From: Geobacter sp. | GTDB lineage: Bacteria > Desulfobacterota > Desulfuromonadia > Geobacterales > Pseudopelobacteraceae | Reading direction: 5' to 3' | DNA length: 63,125 nt | NCBI GenBank assembly: GCA_027346925.1 | Contig: DAIERH010000001.1 | Location: 1-63,125, forward strand | The notes under the pieces: generated by a model | Seen by the model: only the letters and a program-made list of their open reading frames with translations | Told to the model about the DNA's origin: nothing | The model's database searches: none | Shown here: piece by piece, positions 35,410-42,596 of the stretch | How the letters are laid out: the number at the start of each line of letters is the position of its first letter | Numbering within the stretch: the stretch's first letter is position 1 | Translations under genes and position numbers: made by a program

Positions 35410-37503
35410 TCAATGCAAACCGTACAACTGGCGGTACGTGGCGGCCGAGGCGTAGACCTTTTTTACATAGTCCCGCGTTTCCTGGTAGGGGATGCTTTCG
35501 ATGAACTCGTCCCTTTTCAGCCCTTTCATGTTCTTTCTCCAGCGCTCTACCGCGGCCGCGCCGGCGTTGTAGGCGGCAATGGCATAGACCGCGTCGCCGT
35601 CGTATCCCTTCAGCAGATCCCGCAAATGCTTGGTGCCAACCTTGATATTGAACTCCGGAACCGTCAGGCGCTGTGGATTGAACTGCCCCTTCTCCCGGAC
35701 TGTTGCCTTGGCGGTGTCTGGCATGAGTTGCATCAGGCCGATGGCGCCGGCATGGGACCTGACGGCGGGTGAGAAGCCGCTCTCCGCCCGGATCAGGGCG
35801 TAGACCAGCGATTCGGGCAACTCATTGGCCGAGGCGTACTGGCTCACCGGACCGGTATAGGCCAGGGGATAACCGACCGTCCAGAGCGGCAGGGTTGCGC
35901 TGTCCCATTTTACCGGGCGGTTCTGCAGGAACAGGGTGATGGCCGAACCGTAATCCCCCATTTCCAGGTACAGTCGTGCCAATCCGGGAAACAGCGAGCC
36001 CTTATCCCCCAGTTTCCTGCGGGCGGCCGCCAGTTCGTTGCGGGCCTCCTCGATCATCCCCAATGAAGCCAAGAGTCTTGGTTTCTCAAAACCGGCCAGG
36101 GCCGGCAATTCCGCCAGGGCGTTGCGATGGCCCAATGCCTCGCGCAGATCCCTGCTCCCCTTCTGCTCGCGGTACCAGGCAGCATAAAATCCGGCGGGAT
36201 ACTCATCCAGCAGGGTTCGGTACCAGCCGGCCGCATCGGCGTTGCCGGCGTTCTCCAGTGAACGCGCCAGCCAGTAGAGCGCCTTCTCCCGAACCGCTCC
36301 GTCCTTCAGTAACGCCTTGAAGGCATCTGCCGCAAGGGCGTATTCGCCCCCCAGATAGCGACACCACGCCCCCTCCCAGGCGGCCCGGGCGACAAACCTG
36401 GAACCGGGATGGCCCTTGACGACCAATTCGCAGATGCGCGCCGATTCGACAAAACTTCCCAGGCTCTTGCGCAATCCGGCCGCCTCCATCAGGGCATCAT
36501 CGCTAAGCTCCTGCTTCCTCCCCTCGCCGGCCAACTCCATGAACAGTTCAAAAGCCCGTTCATACTGTTCCTGCCGCTCAAGGGCCTTTGCCAGCCAGAA
36601 CCGCGCCTCGGAACGGATACCCGCAATCGTGCTGGCGGCTGCCTTGGCAAGGCTCTTTTCCGCCTGTTTGTAGTTGCGCTGGCGATAGCGGTTCAAACCC
36701 GTGCGGAGATCCACCCTGGCGACGAACGCTTCCGGCTGGCCATCCAACGGGATCGTCTGGAGGGTTTGCAACGACTTGCCGAACTCATTCTGGGCATACA
36801 GCGCCGCAGCCCGCCGCAGCAATTCCTCCGGGGTGTACGAACCGACCTTGACGCCGGCCTTCTCCAGTTCCCCGAGGCGTTCCTGCGACCGTTTCGCCTG
36901 GGGTGCGGCGGGATTGTTCAGCCAGATGGTGCGATACGTCTGGACAGCACCGTTCCTGTCGCCGGTTTCCTCCCGGCTGCGGGCCGACTGGAACAGGGCG
37001 TCAACGGAATCGCCGCCCGAGGCATACCGTTCGATGAAGGCCAGATAGAGCTTGAGCGCCCCCTTGTAATCAGCGGCCTCGAAGAAGATATCGGCGGCGA
37101 GTTTTTCCGAACGCCGCACCAGTTGGGAGCCCGGATAGCTCTTTGGAAGGGCGAAGGCCTTGGCGGCCGCCTCGGCGTATCTTTTACCCTTCAGCAGGGC
37201 CTCGGCCTGGTACAGCAGGGCATAATCACCGACCAGCGGCAATTTCCGCTCCGCATCCGCAAGCAACCTGGCCGCCTCGTCAGTCTTTCCCGAGCGCAGG
37301 GCCGCCACGCCGAGAAGAAAGGTGCGCTGGGGCGTTTCCGGCGCTTTTTGGGCCAGGCTGTAGGCATCGTCATACCTCTTTTCCCTGAACTGCGCCGCTG
37401 CGCGGGACAGGAGATCATCGGCGGCAGAGGGATGCGCGGAAAGGATGAGCAGAAAAACGCCTGTCGAAATGATCAGTAACGGTGTGCGAAGAAGATGAAA
37501 CAT
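35410..37503 (-). CDS. slt: Soluble lytic murein transglycosylase, Slt70 type
   Basis: 697 residues. Signal peptide to about residue 28 (HPSAA|DD). A long superhelical TPR-like region fills about 30-540 (repeats such as LLGVAALRSGKTDEAARLL, KALYWLARSLENAGNADAA). The catalytic domain at about 555-680 has ALIRAESGFSPAVRSHAGAIGLMQLMP with the catalytic Glu, then AIAAYNAGAAAVERW. It cleaves glycan strands to 1,6-anhydro-muropeptides in the periplasm. The stop is convergent with that of lptD. Confidence 0.9.
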   Translation of the reverse strand: MFHLLRTPLLIISTGVFLLILSAHPSAADDLLSRAAAQFREKRYDDAYSLAQKAPETPQRTFLLGVAALRSGKTDEAARLLADAERKLPLVGDYALLYQAEALLKGKRYAEAAAKAFALPKSYPGSQLVRRSEKLAADIFFEAADYKGALKLYLAFIERYASGGDSVDALFQSARSREETGDRNGAVQTYRTIWLNNPAAPQAKRSQERLGELEKAGVKVGSYTPEELLRRAAALYAQNEFGKSLQTLQTIPLDGQPEAFVARVDLRTGLNRYRQRNYKQAEKSLAKAAASTIAGIRSEARFWLAKALERQEQYERAFELFMELAGEGRKQELSDDALMEAAGLRKSLGSFVESARICELVVKGHPGSRFVARAAWEGAWCRYLGGEYALAADAFKALLKDGAVREKALYWLARSLENAGNADAAGWYRTLLDEYPAGFYAAWYREQKGSRDLREALGHRNALAELPALAGFEKPRLLASLGMIEEARNELAAARRKLGDKGSLFPGLARLYLEMGDYGSAITLFLQNRPVKWDSATLPLWTVGYPLAYTGPVSQYASANELPESLVYALIRAESGFSPAVRSHAGAIGLMQLMPDTAKATVREKGQFNPQRLTVPEFNIKVGTKHLRDLLKGYDGDAVYAIAAYNAGAAAVERWRKNMKGLKRDEFIESIPYQETRDYVKKVYASAATYRQLYGLH

Positions 37504-37519
37504 TGACCTGCCTTTCGTG

Positions 37520-37550
37520 AAAAAAGGCCGTGGGCACCCAGCCCATGGCC
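37520..37550 (-). terminator. Rho-independent terminator of the DUF815 gene
   Basis: On the minus strand GGCCATGGGC pairs with GCCCACGGCC (one mismatch), followed by six T. It lies between the DUF815 stop at 37591 and slt. Confidence 0.75.
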
Positions 37551-37590
37551 CGAATAATGTTAAGCTAGACCAGCAGGTTGACCGCCCTAT

Positions 37591-38475
37591 TCAGGCCTTG
37601 CCCGAGAGCAGCCGCTTTCCCACCCAATGGGTGGCGAACTGGTGGGCGATGCGGCCGCTGGCGTCACCCTTTTGCTGCGACCAGAGAATGGCCGCCTGGC
37701 GCTCTTCGGCGCCCCAGGCCAACTCCGTACCCATCCGGGCGCACAACCTGCCGGTCCACTGCCGCACCACCTCCAGGTACTGGTCCTGGCTGAAGGGATG
37801 AAAACCGACCCACAGCCCGAAACGGCCCGACAGGGAGATCTTCTCCTCCACCGATTCGCCGTGATGGATCTCGTTGTTCACCAGCATGGCGCCGCGGTTG
37901 TCGGTTTCATACTCGGGCAGCAGATGGCGGCGGTTGGAGGTCACGTAGATCAGGGCATTTTCCGGCGGGGCGTAGACCGAGCCGTCCAGGGCGCTTTTCA
38001 GCATCTTGTAGCTGGAGTCCCCCACCTCGAAGGAGACGTCGTCGGAAAAGACGATGAAGCGGTAGGGCTCCGACTTGATGGCATCCACGATGTCGGGCAG
38101 GTGCACCAGATCGTCCTTGTCCACCTGGATCACCCGCAGCCCCTGGTCGGCGTACCTGTTGAGCATGGCCCGCACCAGCGAGGACTTGCCCGTCCCCCGG
38201 GTCCCCCACAGCAGGCAGTTGTTGGCCGGCAGCCCGGCCAGGAACTGGCGGGTATTCTCCTCCACCACCTGTTTTTGCTCGTCGATACCCAGCAGATCGT
38301 CGAGGCTGATCCGTTCCACCGCCTCCAGCGGCTCCAGGTAACCGGCAAAGGAGTGCCGGCGCCAATTGGCGGCAGTGGTGGTCTTCCAGTCGATGTCCGG
38401 GATCGGCCTGGGCAGGAGCAGTTCCAGCGAGGTAAGCACCCGTTTGAGTTGTGCGGTCAGTTCCGGCTCAAGCAT
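37591..38475 (-). CDS. DUF815 family AAA-type ATPase
   Basis: 294 residues, cytoplasmic. Walker A is WGTRGTGKSS, Walker B region FIVFSDDVSFE, sensor-1 like YVTSNRRHLLPE, and LSGRFGLWVGFHPFSQDQYL near the C-terminus; these match the DUF815 proteins of widespread but unknown function. The ATG at 38475 has GGAG 8 bases upstream; a GTG at 38490 is less likely. The C-terminal arginine-rich helix GRIAHQFATHWVGKRLL fits an AAA lid. The dispersed repeat at 38510-38633 lies just upstream. Confidence 0.82.
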   Translation of the reverse strand: MLEPELTAQLKRVLTSLELLLPRPIPDIDWKTTTAANWRRHSFAGYLEPLEAVERISLDDLLGIDEQKQVVEENTRQFLAGLPANNCLLWGTRGTGKSSLVRAMLNRYADQGLRVIQVDKDDLVHLPDIVDAIKSEPYRFIVFSDDVSFEVGDSSYKMLKSALDGSVYAPPENALIYVTSNRRHLLPEYETDNRGAMLVNNEIHHGESVEEKISLSGRFGLWVGFHPFSQDQYLEVVRQWTGRLCARMGTELAWGAEERQAAILWSQQKGDASGRIAHQFATHWVGKRLLSGKA

Positions 38476-38509
38476 TGCAAAATTCTCCACTCATCGTAAA
38501 AAACATCTG

Positions 38510-38633
38510 TCCACGAAACGCACGAAAAACACGAACATAATCAAATTACTATTCAGATGCCGACCTCAGCGTTGAGGTAAATCGGCATTCTTTCGTATCT
38601 GACTCTTTCGTGTCTTTTCGTGTTGTCCGTGGA
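38510..38633. repeat. MITE-like nested inverted-repeat element
   Basis: The outer arms start TCCACGAAACGCACGAAAAA (38510 onward) and end TTTCGTGT...GTCCGTGGA (to 38633); they are imperfect inverse complements over about 28 bp. An inner stem ATGCCGA (38557-38563) / TCGGCAT (38582-38588) encloses CCTCA-GCG-TTGAGG. Nothing codes here. The ACACGAAA-type arms are known to me as a dispersed intergenic repeat in many genomes. It may be mobilised by a RAYT- or transposase-type enzyme. Confidence 0.65.
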
Positions 38634-38667
38634 TAATTGTCGTTATTGATTCAGATGTCCATGCCCT

Positions 38668-38928
38668 TCAGCACTTCCGCCTGGCCGCCTCTTCCTGATA
38701 GAACTTCTGGTAGAGGATCTCCCAGTCGCGGCTGCCCTGCGCCCTGTTCCTGAGCTTGTCGCGCACCGCGGCGTCGATCTCCTCGGCCACGCTGAAGAAT
38801 GCCGTCAACGACTGCTTGATGCGCGCCAGTGCGCGGTTCTCATCGGTTATGTCGGCCAGGTCGTCGCGCCAGAGGCGCTCCATGATTTCGTGTGCCATGT
38901 GGGATATGCGGTCTTCGGAAAGGGACAT
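38668..38928 (-). CDS. DUF507 family protein (paralogue B)
   Basis: 86 residues, highly charged and mostly helical, with EDRISHMAHEIMERLWRDD at the N-terminus and WEILYQKFYQEEAARR at the end, matching DUF507. It is the second of two tandem DUF507 genes and is separated from the first by 10 bp. DUF507 proteins occur in Desulfuromonadia, Aquificae and others, often in pairs; their function is unknown. Confidence 0.8.
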   Translation of the reverse strand: MSLSEDRISHMAHEIMERLWRDDLADITDENRALARIKQSLTAFFSVAEEIDAAVRDKLRNRAQGSRDWEILYQKFYQEEAARRKC

Positions 38929-38938
38929 GGGGGGTTCC

Positions 38939-39226
38939 TTACAAGACGATCTTCCGTTCTTTTGCCAGCTTCTCCTTGATCATCCGCAGCATCTTGCGGC
39001 GGTCGATGTCGGCCGCGCCCCGCCCCATTGCGGCGATGGTTTCGTCCAAAAGCCGTTCGGCGTCGCGCTCCAGCGTCTGTTCACGGCCGAAGTCCCGGGC
39101 GATTACCGCGGCTATCCCCTCCACCGCGGCGATCCGCTCGCGGCGCGGCGCGATCAGCCCATCGGCGGCCAGGTCGCTGTAAACCTTCTCGGCCAGGCGC
39201 TTGATCTGTTCGTCCTTCAATCGCAT
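38939..39226 (-). CDS. DUF507 family protein (paralogue A)
   Basis: 95 residues. MRLKDEQIKRLAEKVYSDLAADGLI and the C-terminal RRKMLRMIKEKLAKERKIVL match DUF507, in the same pattern as its neighbour at 38668. The two would likely form a heteromer, which is inference from pairing only. The cytochrome c gene upstream is separated by the terminator at 39246-39270. Confidence 0.8.
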   Translation of the reverse strand: MRLKDEQIKRLAEKVYSDLAADGLIAPRRERIAAVEGIAAVIARDFGREQTLERDAERLLDETIAAMGRGAADIDRRKMLRMIKEKLAKERKIVL

Positions 39227-39245
39227 GCAATCACCACTACAGATG

Positions 39246-39270
39246 AAAAAGGCCCGCCATGCGGCAGGCC
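39246..39270 (-). terminator. Rho-independent terminator of the cytochrome c gene
   Basis: On the minus strand GGCCTGCC pairs with GGCGGGCC around GCAT, followed by TTTTT. Confidence 0.8.
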
Positions 39271-39284
39271 CCAGGTCACGGCTG

Positions 39285-39593
39285 TTACTTGAGTGTCTTC
39301 AGATACCCGACCAGGGCATCCATGTCGGCCTTCGGCAGGGTCTTGAAGGACGGCATGGCGCTGGCCGGATTGGCCTTCTTGGGGTTATCCAGTTTTGCCC
39401 TGATATCCTTATCCTTCAACTTTGCGGCAATCCTGGTCAGGTCAGGACCGATTTTACCCCCCTGCCCCTTGACGACATGACACATGGTGCATTTTTCCTT
39501 GAAGATCTGCTCCCCCTTGCCGGCGGCCTGGGCAGCCACCGTCATCAGCGCCACCGCGGCAAACGCCGCGATCATCGCAACCGCACGTTTCAT
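39285..39593 (-). CDS. Small periplasmic monohaem cytochrome c
   Basis: 102 residues. Signal peptide at about 1-24 ending AQAA. The haem site is C35-T-M-C38-H39, and the probable distal ligand is Met80 in ASAMPSF, giving a class I (cytochrome c6/c551-like) protein. It should carry electrons in the periplasm. AAGGAG precedes the ATG at 39593; a longer frame upstream is not needed. It is transcribed divergently from hemW with about 70 bp between starts. Confidence 0.9.
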   Translation of the reverse strand: MKRAVAMIAAFAAVALMTVAAQAAGKGEQIFKEKCTMCHVVKGQGGKIGPDLTRIAAKLKDKDIRAKLDNPKKANPASAMPSFKTLPKADMDALVGYLKTLK

Positions 39594-39663
39594 AACGTAT
39601 CTCCTTGGATGGTATAATGGTGGACACATTGTACCCATTCCGTTTAAAATTGCAATTCTTAAT

Positions 39664-40809
39664 ATGTTCAGCAGACTCTATCTCCATATCCCCTTCTGCC
39701 GGGCCAAGTGCCCCTACTGCGCCTTTGTCTCGCAAGAGTCCCGGGGCGGACCGGGGGGCTACGCGGACCTGTTGCTTGACGAGATGCGCCTGGCGGCACG
39801 GGGCTGCACCCCGGCGAAGCCGCTGGAATCGGTCTATTTCGGCGGCGGAACCCCCTCGTTGCTGGAGCCGGGCGATACGGCCAGGCTCATCGCACGGGCA
39901 GCCGAGACCGTTGGCCTTTCGGCCACGGCCGAGGTCACCCTGGAGGCCAACCCCGGCACCGTGGACCAGGAGCGGCTGGCGGGCTTCCGTAACGCCGGCG
40001 TCAACCGCCTCTCCCTGGGGGTCCAGTCCTTTGACGACACCATGCTGGCGACCCTGGGGCGCATCCACACGGCCCAAGAGGCACGGGACGCCTTTGCCGC
40101 GGCACGGCAGGCGGGTTTTACGGACATCGGCATCGACCTGATCCACGCCCTCCCCGGCCAGACGCCGGAGATGTGGCGGAGCGACCTGGAACAGGCGCTG
40201 CTGCTGGCCCCGGAGCACATCTCGGTCTACGGCCTGGCCGTGGAGGAGGGGACCCCCTTTGACGAGCGCTACCCGGATGACAGCCCGCTGCTGGCCGGCC
40301 AGGACCTGGCCGCCGACGTGTTCGAAAAGGCCCACGACCTGCTCACGGGGCGCGGCTACGAGCATTACGAGATCGCCAACTACGCCCTGCCCGGCCACCG
40401 CTCGCGCCACAACAGCGGCTACTGGCAGCGGGACGGCTACCTGGGGCTGGGTGCCGGGGCCCACTCCTTTCTGCGGGACGCGGGCTTTGGCACCAGGTTC
40501 GGCAACGCGGCCGATCTCGACGGGTACGCCGCCGCCATCGGCCGGGGTGTACTGCCGCGCCGGGACGTCACTCTCCTCTCCCGCGAGGACGCCATGGCGG
40601 AACACATGTTCCTGGGGCTGCGCATGGCGGACGGCGTAGGGTTCGACCGGTTCGAGCGGGAGTTCGGGGTTGCGCCGGAGGCGCTCTACGGCCGGGTGTT
40701 CGAGGAACTTGCCGCCATGGGGCTGCTGGAAAGGGACGAGACAGCCGTGCGCCTGACCCTTCGCGGCTGGCTCCTCTCCAACCGCGTGCTCGGCAGGTTT
40801 TTGCCCTGA
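39664..40809 (+). CDS. hemW: Radical SAM haem chaperone HemW (formerly annotated as coproporphyrinogen oxidase)
   Basis: 381 residues. The radical-SAM cluster cysteines are 12, 16 and 19 (CRAKCPYC), followed by AF. ESVYFGGGTPSLL and TLEANPGTV bind SAM. RLSLGVQSFDD and IGIDLIHALPGQT are typical of the HemN/HemW family; the missing fourth Cys after the first motif favours HemW over HemN. The C-terminal HemN_C domain has MFLGLRMADGVGF. HemW delivers haem to membrane enzymes, which fits the nearby cytochrome and the cytochrome bd genes. The start has no visible ribosome site. Confidence 0.88.
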   Translation: MFSRLYLHIPFCRAKCPYCAFVSQESRGGPGGYADLLLDEMRLAARGCTPAKPLESVYFGGGTPSLLEPGDTARLIARAAETVGLSATAEVTLEANPGTVDQERLAGFRNAGVNRLSLGVQSFDDTMLATLGRIHTAQEARDAFAAARQAGFTDIGIDLIHALPGQTPEMWRSDLEQALLLAPEHISVYGLAVEEGTPFDERYPDDSPLLAGQDLAADVFEKAHDLLTGRGYEHYEIANYALPGHRSRHNSGYWQRDGYLGLGAGAHSFLRDAGFGTRFGNAADLDGYAAAIGRGVLPRRDVTLLSREDAMAEHMFLGLRMADGVGFDRFEREFGVAPEALYGRVFEELAAMGLLERDETAVRLTLRGWLLSNRVLGRFLP

Positions 40810-40959
40810 TTCTTCCAACCGCCCTTCCCTCCCCATCCGCCCCGAATGTCCCACCTCGAATTCACCCCACGTTTCCTCCTTTCAAACATGGCCTTGAAGC
40901 CACAGATATGGTGGGCACCGAACACAACGACATCAGGAAGAAGTGCATACATCTTCTGA
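40810..40959. other. Non-coding stretch between hemW and the transposase remnant
   Basis: No gene, promoter or terminator can be supported. It probably contains out-of-frame upstream pieces of the same decayed transposase (readable fragments occur around 40940-40978 in a different frame). Confidence 0.35.
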
Positions 40960-41130
40960 AAAAGCATACTAGGAGCAGCGAATCGAGAGATTGGTGAGAT
41001 TTTAGGAGGTATGAGTGCATCAGCTGTTGCTAAGGCATACCAGAGACTCTCAACGGATCTGGCAAGTGATCCGCGCTTGAAGAAGGAATTGAAGAGTTTG
41101 CAGGGCAATTTGTCCCATGTCAAGGGTTGA
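40960..41130 (+). pseudogene. C-terminal remnant of a REP-associated (RAYT-like) transposase
   Basis: The frame reads AANREIGEILGGMSASAVAKAYQR then LASDPRLKKELKSL and ends SHVKG before the stop. This resembles the helix-turn-helix tail that follows the Y1 transposase domain in RAYT proteins. The catalytic Y1 part is absent, and upstream sequence falls in other frames. It is a dead fragment. RAYTs move REP-type repeats, several of which occur in this window. Confidence 0.6.
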
Positions 41131-41194
41131 CCCCTTTTTACTCCCCCGTCAACTTCTGGCCCGTTGGATGATTAACGTCTAACGACAATGGTTA

Positions 41195-41223
41195 TTGACT
41201 GCGGTATGACCATAAGTTATACT
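41195..41223 (+). promoter_or_regulatory. Promoter of the toxin-antitoxin operon
   Basis: TTGACT (41195-41200), 17-bp spacer, TATACT (41218-41223), 22 bp before the GTG start. Short dyads around GGTATGACCATAAGTTATACTATA may hold the autoregulatory operator expected for such operons. Confidence 0.6.
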
Positions 41224-41245
41224 ATATTCAAAAGGAGGTATAACC

Positions 41246-41500
41246 GTGCAAGCGATTAAAACAGCCATCTCAATTGAAAAAAACCTTTTTGACCAGGCCG
41301 AAAATATTGCTCGATCAATGAAAGTTTCACGCAGCAAGTTATTTGTCATTGCACTACAGGACTTTATTGAGCACCGGAAAAACAAAGAATTGCTCGCCCA
41401 GATCAATGCCGCTTATGCAGATGAACCTGATGAGACCGAGCAGACCCTCCGCCGTAAATCACGACGGCAGCACCGTCGCATACTGGAGGGAGAATGGTAA
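41246..41500 (+). CDS. Ribbon-helix-helix antitoxin
   Basis: 84 residues. The N-terminus (AIKTAISIEKNLFDQAENIARSMKVSRSKLFVIALQDFI) fits a ribbon-helix-helix DNA-binding domain of the MazE/CopG kind. The C-terminal half is charged and probably unstructured until it binds the toxin. It starts with GTG behind a full AAAGGAGGT. The stop overlaps the toxin start by 7 bp, the usual coupling. Base composition is more AT-rich than the neighbours, consistent with horizontal acquisition. Confidence 0.85.
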   Translation: MQAIKTAISIEKNLFDQAENIARSMKVSRSKLFVIALQDFIEHRKNKELLAQINAAYADEPDETEQTLRRKSRRQHRRILEGEW

Positions 41501-41850
41501 TCAATCAGGGAGATATTTACTGGATAGAACTTGACGAGCCTGAAGGCTCGGAACCAGGTTATAGACATCCCCACGTCATAGTACAGAACAATCTTTTTAA
41601 CCGCAGCAATATCAAAACAGTCCTCGTATGTCCCCTCACAACTAATCTCAAGCGTGCAAATGCGCCTGGAAACGTCCGTCTTGATAAAAAAGAATCAAAT
41701 TTGCCCAAGGAAAGCGTAGTCAATGTTTCGCAAGTTTTTACGGTTGACAAGTCTCAACTTGATGACTTTATCGGAACCCTTCCACCAAAGCGAATGGCTG
41801 AAATACTCAATGGCATCAAACTGGTTCTGGATCCGCGAGAGCCGGATTGA
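41494..41850 (+). CDS. MazF/PemK-family mRNA interferase toxin
   Basis: 118 residues, SH3-like barrel. GDIYWIELDEPEGSEPGYRHPHVIVQNN is the typical N-terminal block with the catalytic Arg, VCPLTTNLKRANAPGNVRL follows, and SVVNVSQVFTVDKSQL completes the active-site Ser/Thr region. MazF enzymes cleave single-stranded mRNA at short sequences. The start overlaps the antitoxin. All core motifs are present, so the toxin looks functional. Confidence 0.92.
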   Translation: MVINQGDIYWIELDEPEGSEPGYRHPHVIVQNNLFNRSNIKTVLVCPLTTNLKRANAPGNVRLDKKESNLPKESVVNVSQVFTVDKSQLDDFIGTLPPKRMAEILNGIKLVLDPREPD

Positions 41851-41941
41851 ATTGATCGAACAACATAAGTTCCAACAATGTGGCGGCACACAGGCGCTGA
41901 CGTGCTGGTGCGCCCCCGAGCCGTTTACCTGATTTCCACCC

Positions 41942-41975
41942 TTGCCAGCATACTGAAAACATCTATAATGACACC
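41942..41975 (+). promoter_or_regulatory. Promoter immediately before nuoE, possibly giving a leaderless mRNA
   Basis: TTGCCA (41942-41947), 16-bp spacer, TATAAT (41964-41969), then six bases and the ATG of nuoE at 41976. The expected transcription start coincides with the ATG, and there is no ribosome-binding sequence upstream. Confidence 0.5.
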
Positions 41976-42455
41976 ATGATCCCGGAACAACTCAGACAGG
42001 AACTCAAACGGCGCGTTGCCGACGCCGTCACCCCCCGCGAGGCCGCGGTGGACGTTATGAAGGAGCTGCAGCGCCACTGCGGCTGGCTCACCGACGAGGC
42101 CGTGGCCGAGGCGGCCGTGCTGCTCGGCATCTCCACCCTCCAGGTGGAGGAGCTGGCCACCTTCTACGAGATGATCTACCGCCGTCCGGTGGGGCGGAAC
42201 GTCATCCATGTCTGCGACTCGGTCTCCTGCTGGGCCATGGGTGGGGAGACCCTGCTGGCGCACCTGGAACAGCACATGGGGATCGCGACGGGCCAAACCA
42301 CACCTGACGGCGCCTTCACCCTGCTCCCCTGCTCCTGCCTGGGCAACTGCGGCAACGGGCCGACCCTGATGATCGGCGAGACCATCCACCACCGCGTCAC
42401 CCCGGAAGATGCCCGCGCCATCCTGGCCCGGGCAATGGACCAAGGCGCCCCATAG
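41976..42455 (+). CDS. nuoE: NADH-quinone oxidoreductase subunit E (24 kDa, 2Fe-2S)
   Basis: 159 residues, thioredoxin-like 2Fe-2S protein. The ligands are C-x4-C in VCDSVSCWAMG and C-x3-C in CSCLGNCGNGP. The N-terminal helical part (HCGWLTDEAVAEAAVLLGIS, VEELATFYEMIYRRPVG) is typical. It works in the NADH-oxidising arm with NuoF and NuoG. Here it is cut off from nuoF by a 2-kb kinase gene on the other strand and has its own terminator at 42493. No Shine-Dalgarno is visible. Confidence 0.9.
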   Translation: MIPEQLRQELKRRVADAVTPREAAVDVMKELQRHCGWLTDEAVAEAAVLLGISTLQVEELATFYEMIYRRPVGRNVIHVCDSVSCWAMGGETLLAHLEQHMGIATGQTTPDGAFTLLPCSCLGNCGNGPTLMIGETIHHRVTPEDARAILARAMDQGAP

Positions 42456-42492
42456 CCCCGAAATCCCTCGGAAGCATTCCCCTACGGACATG

Positions 42493-42518
42493 AAGGGCGC
42501 ATCAATCGATGCGCCCTT
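42493..42518. terminator. Perfect 11-bp hairpin after nuoE
   Basis: AAGGGCGCATC pairs perfectly with GATGCGCCCTT around AATC. It ends in CTTCG without a long T-run; it may serve both nuoE and the converging kinase gene. Confidence 0.6.
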
Positions 42519-42596
42519 CGTGCGTCAGTTCCCGCAAACGGCGATCAGGACGGCTTGAAACGGCCCCCCGCCCGTTCCCCGGCCGGGTGCGCCCCC

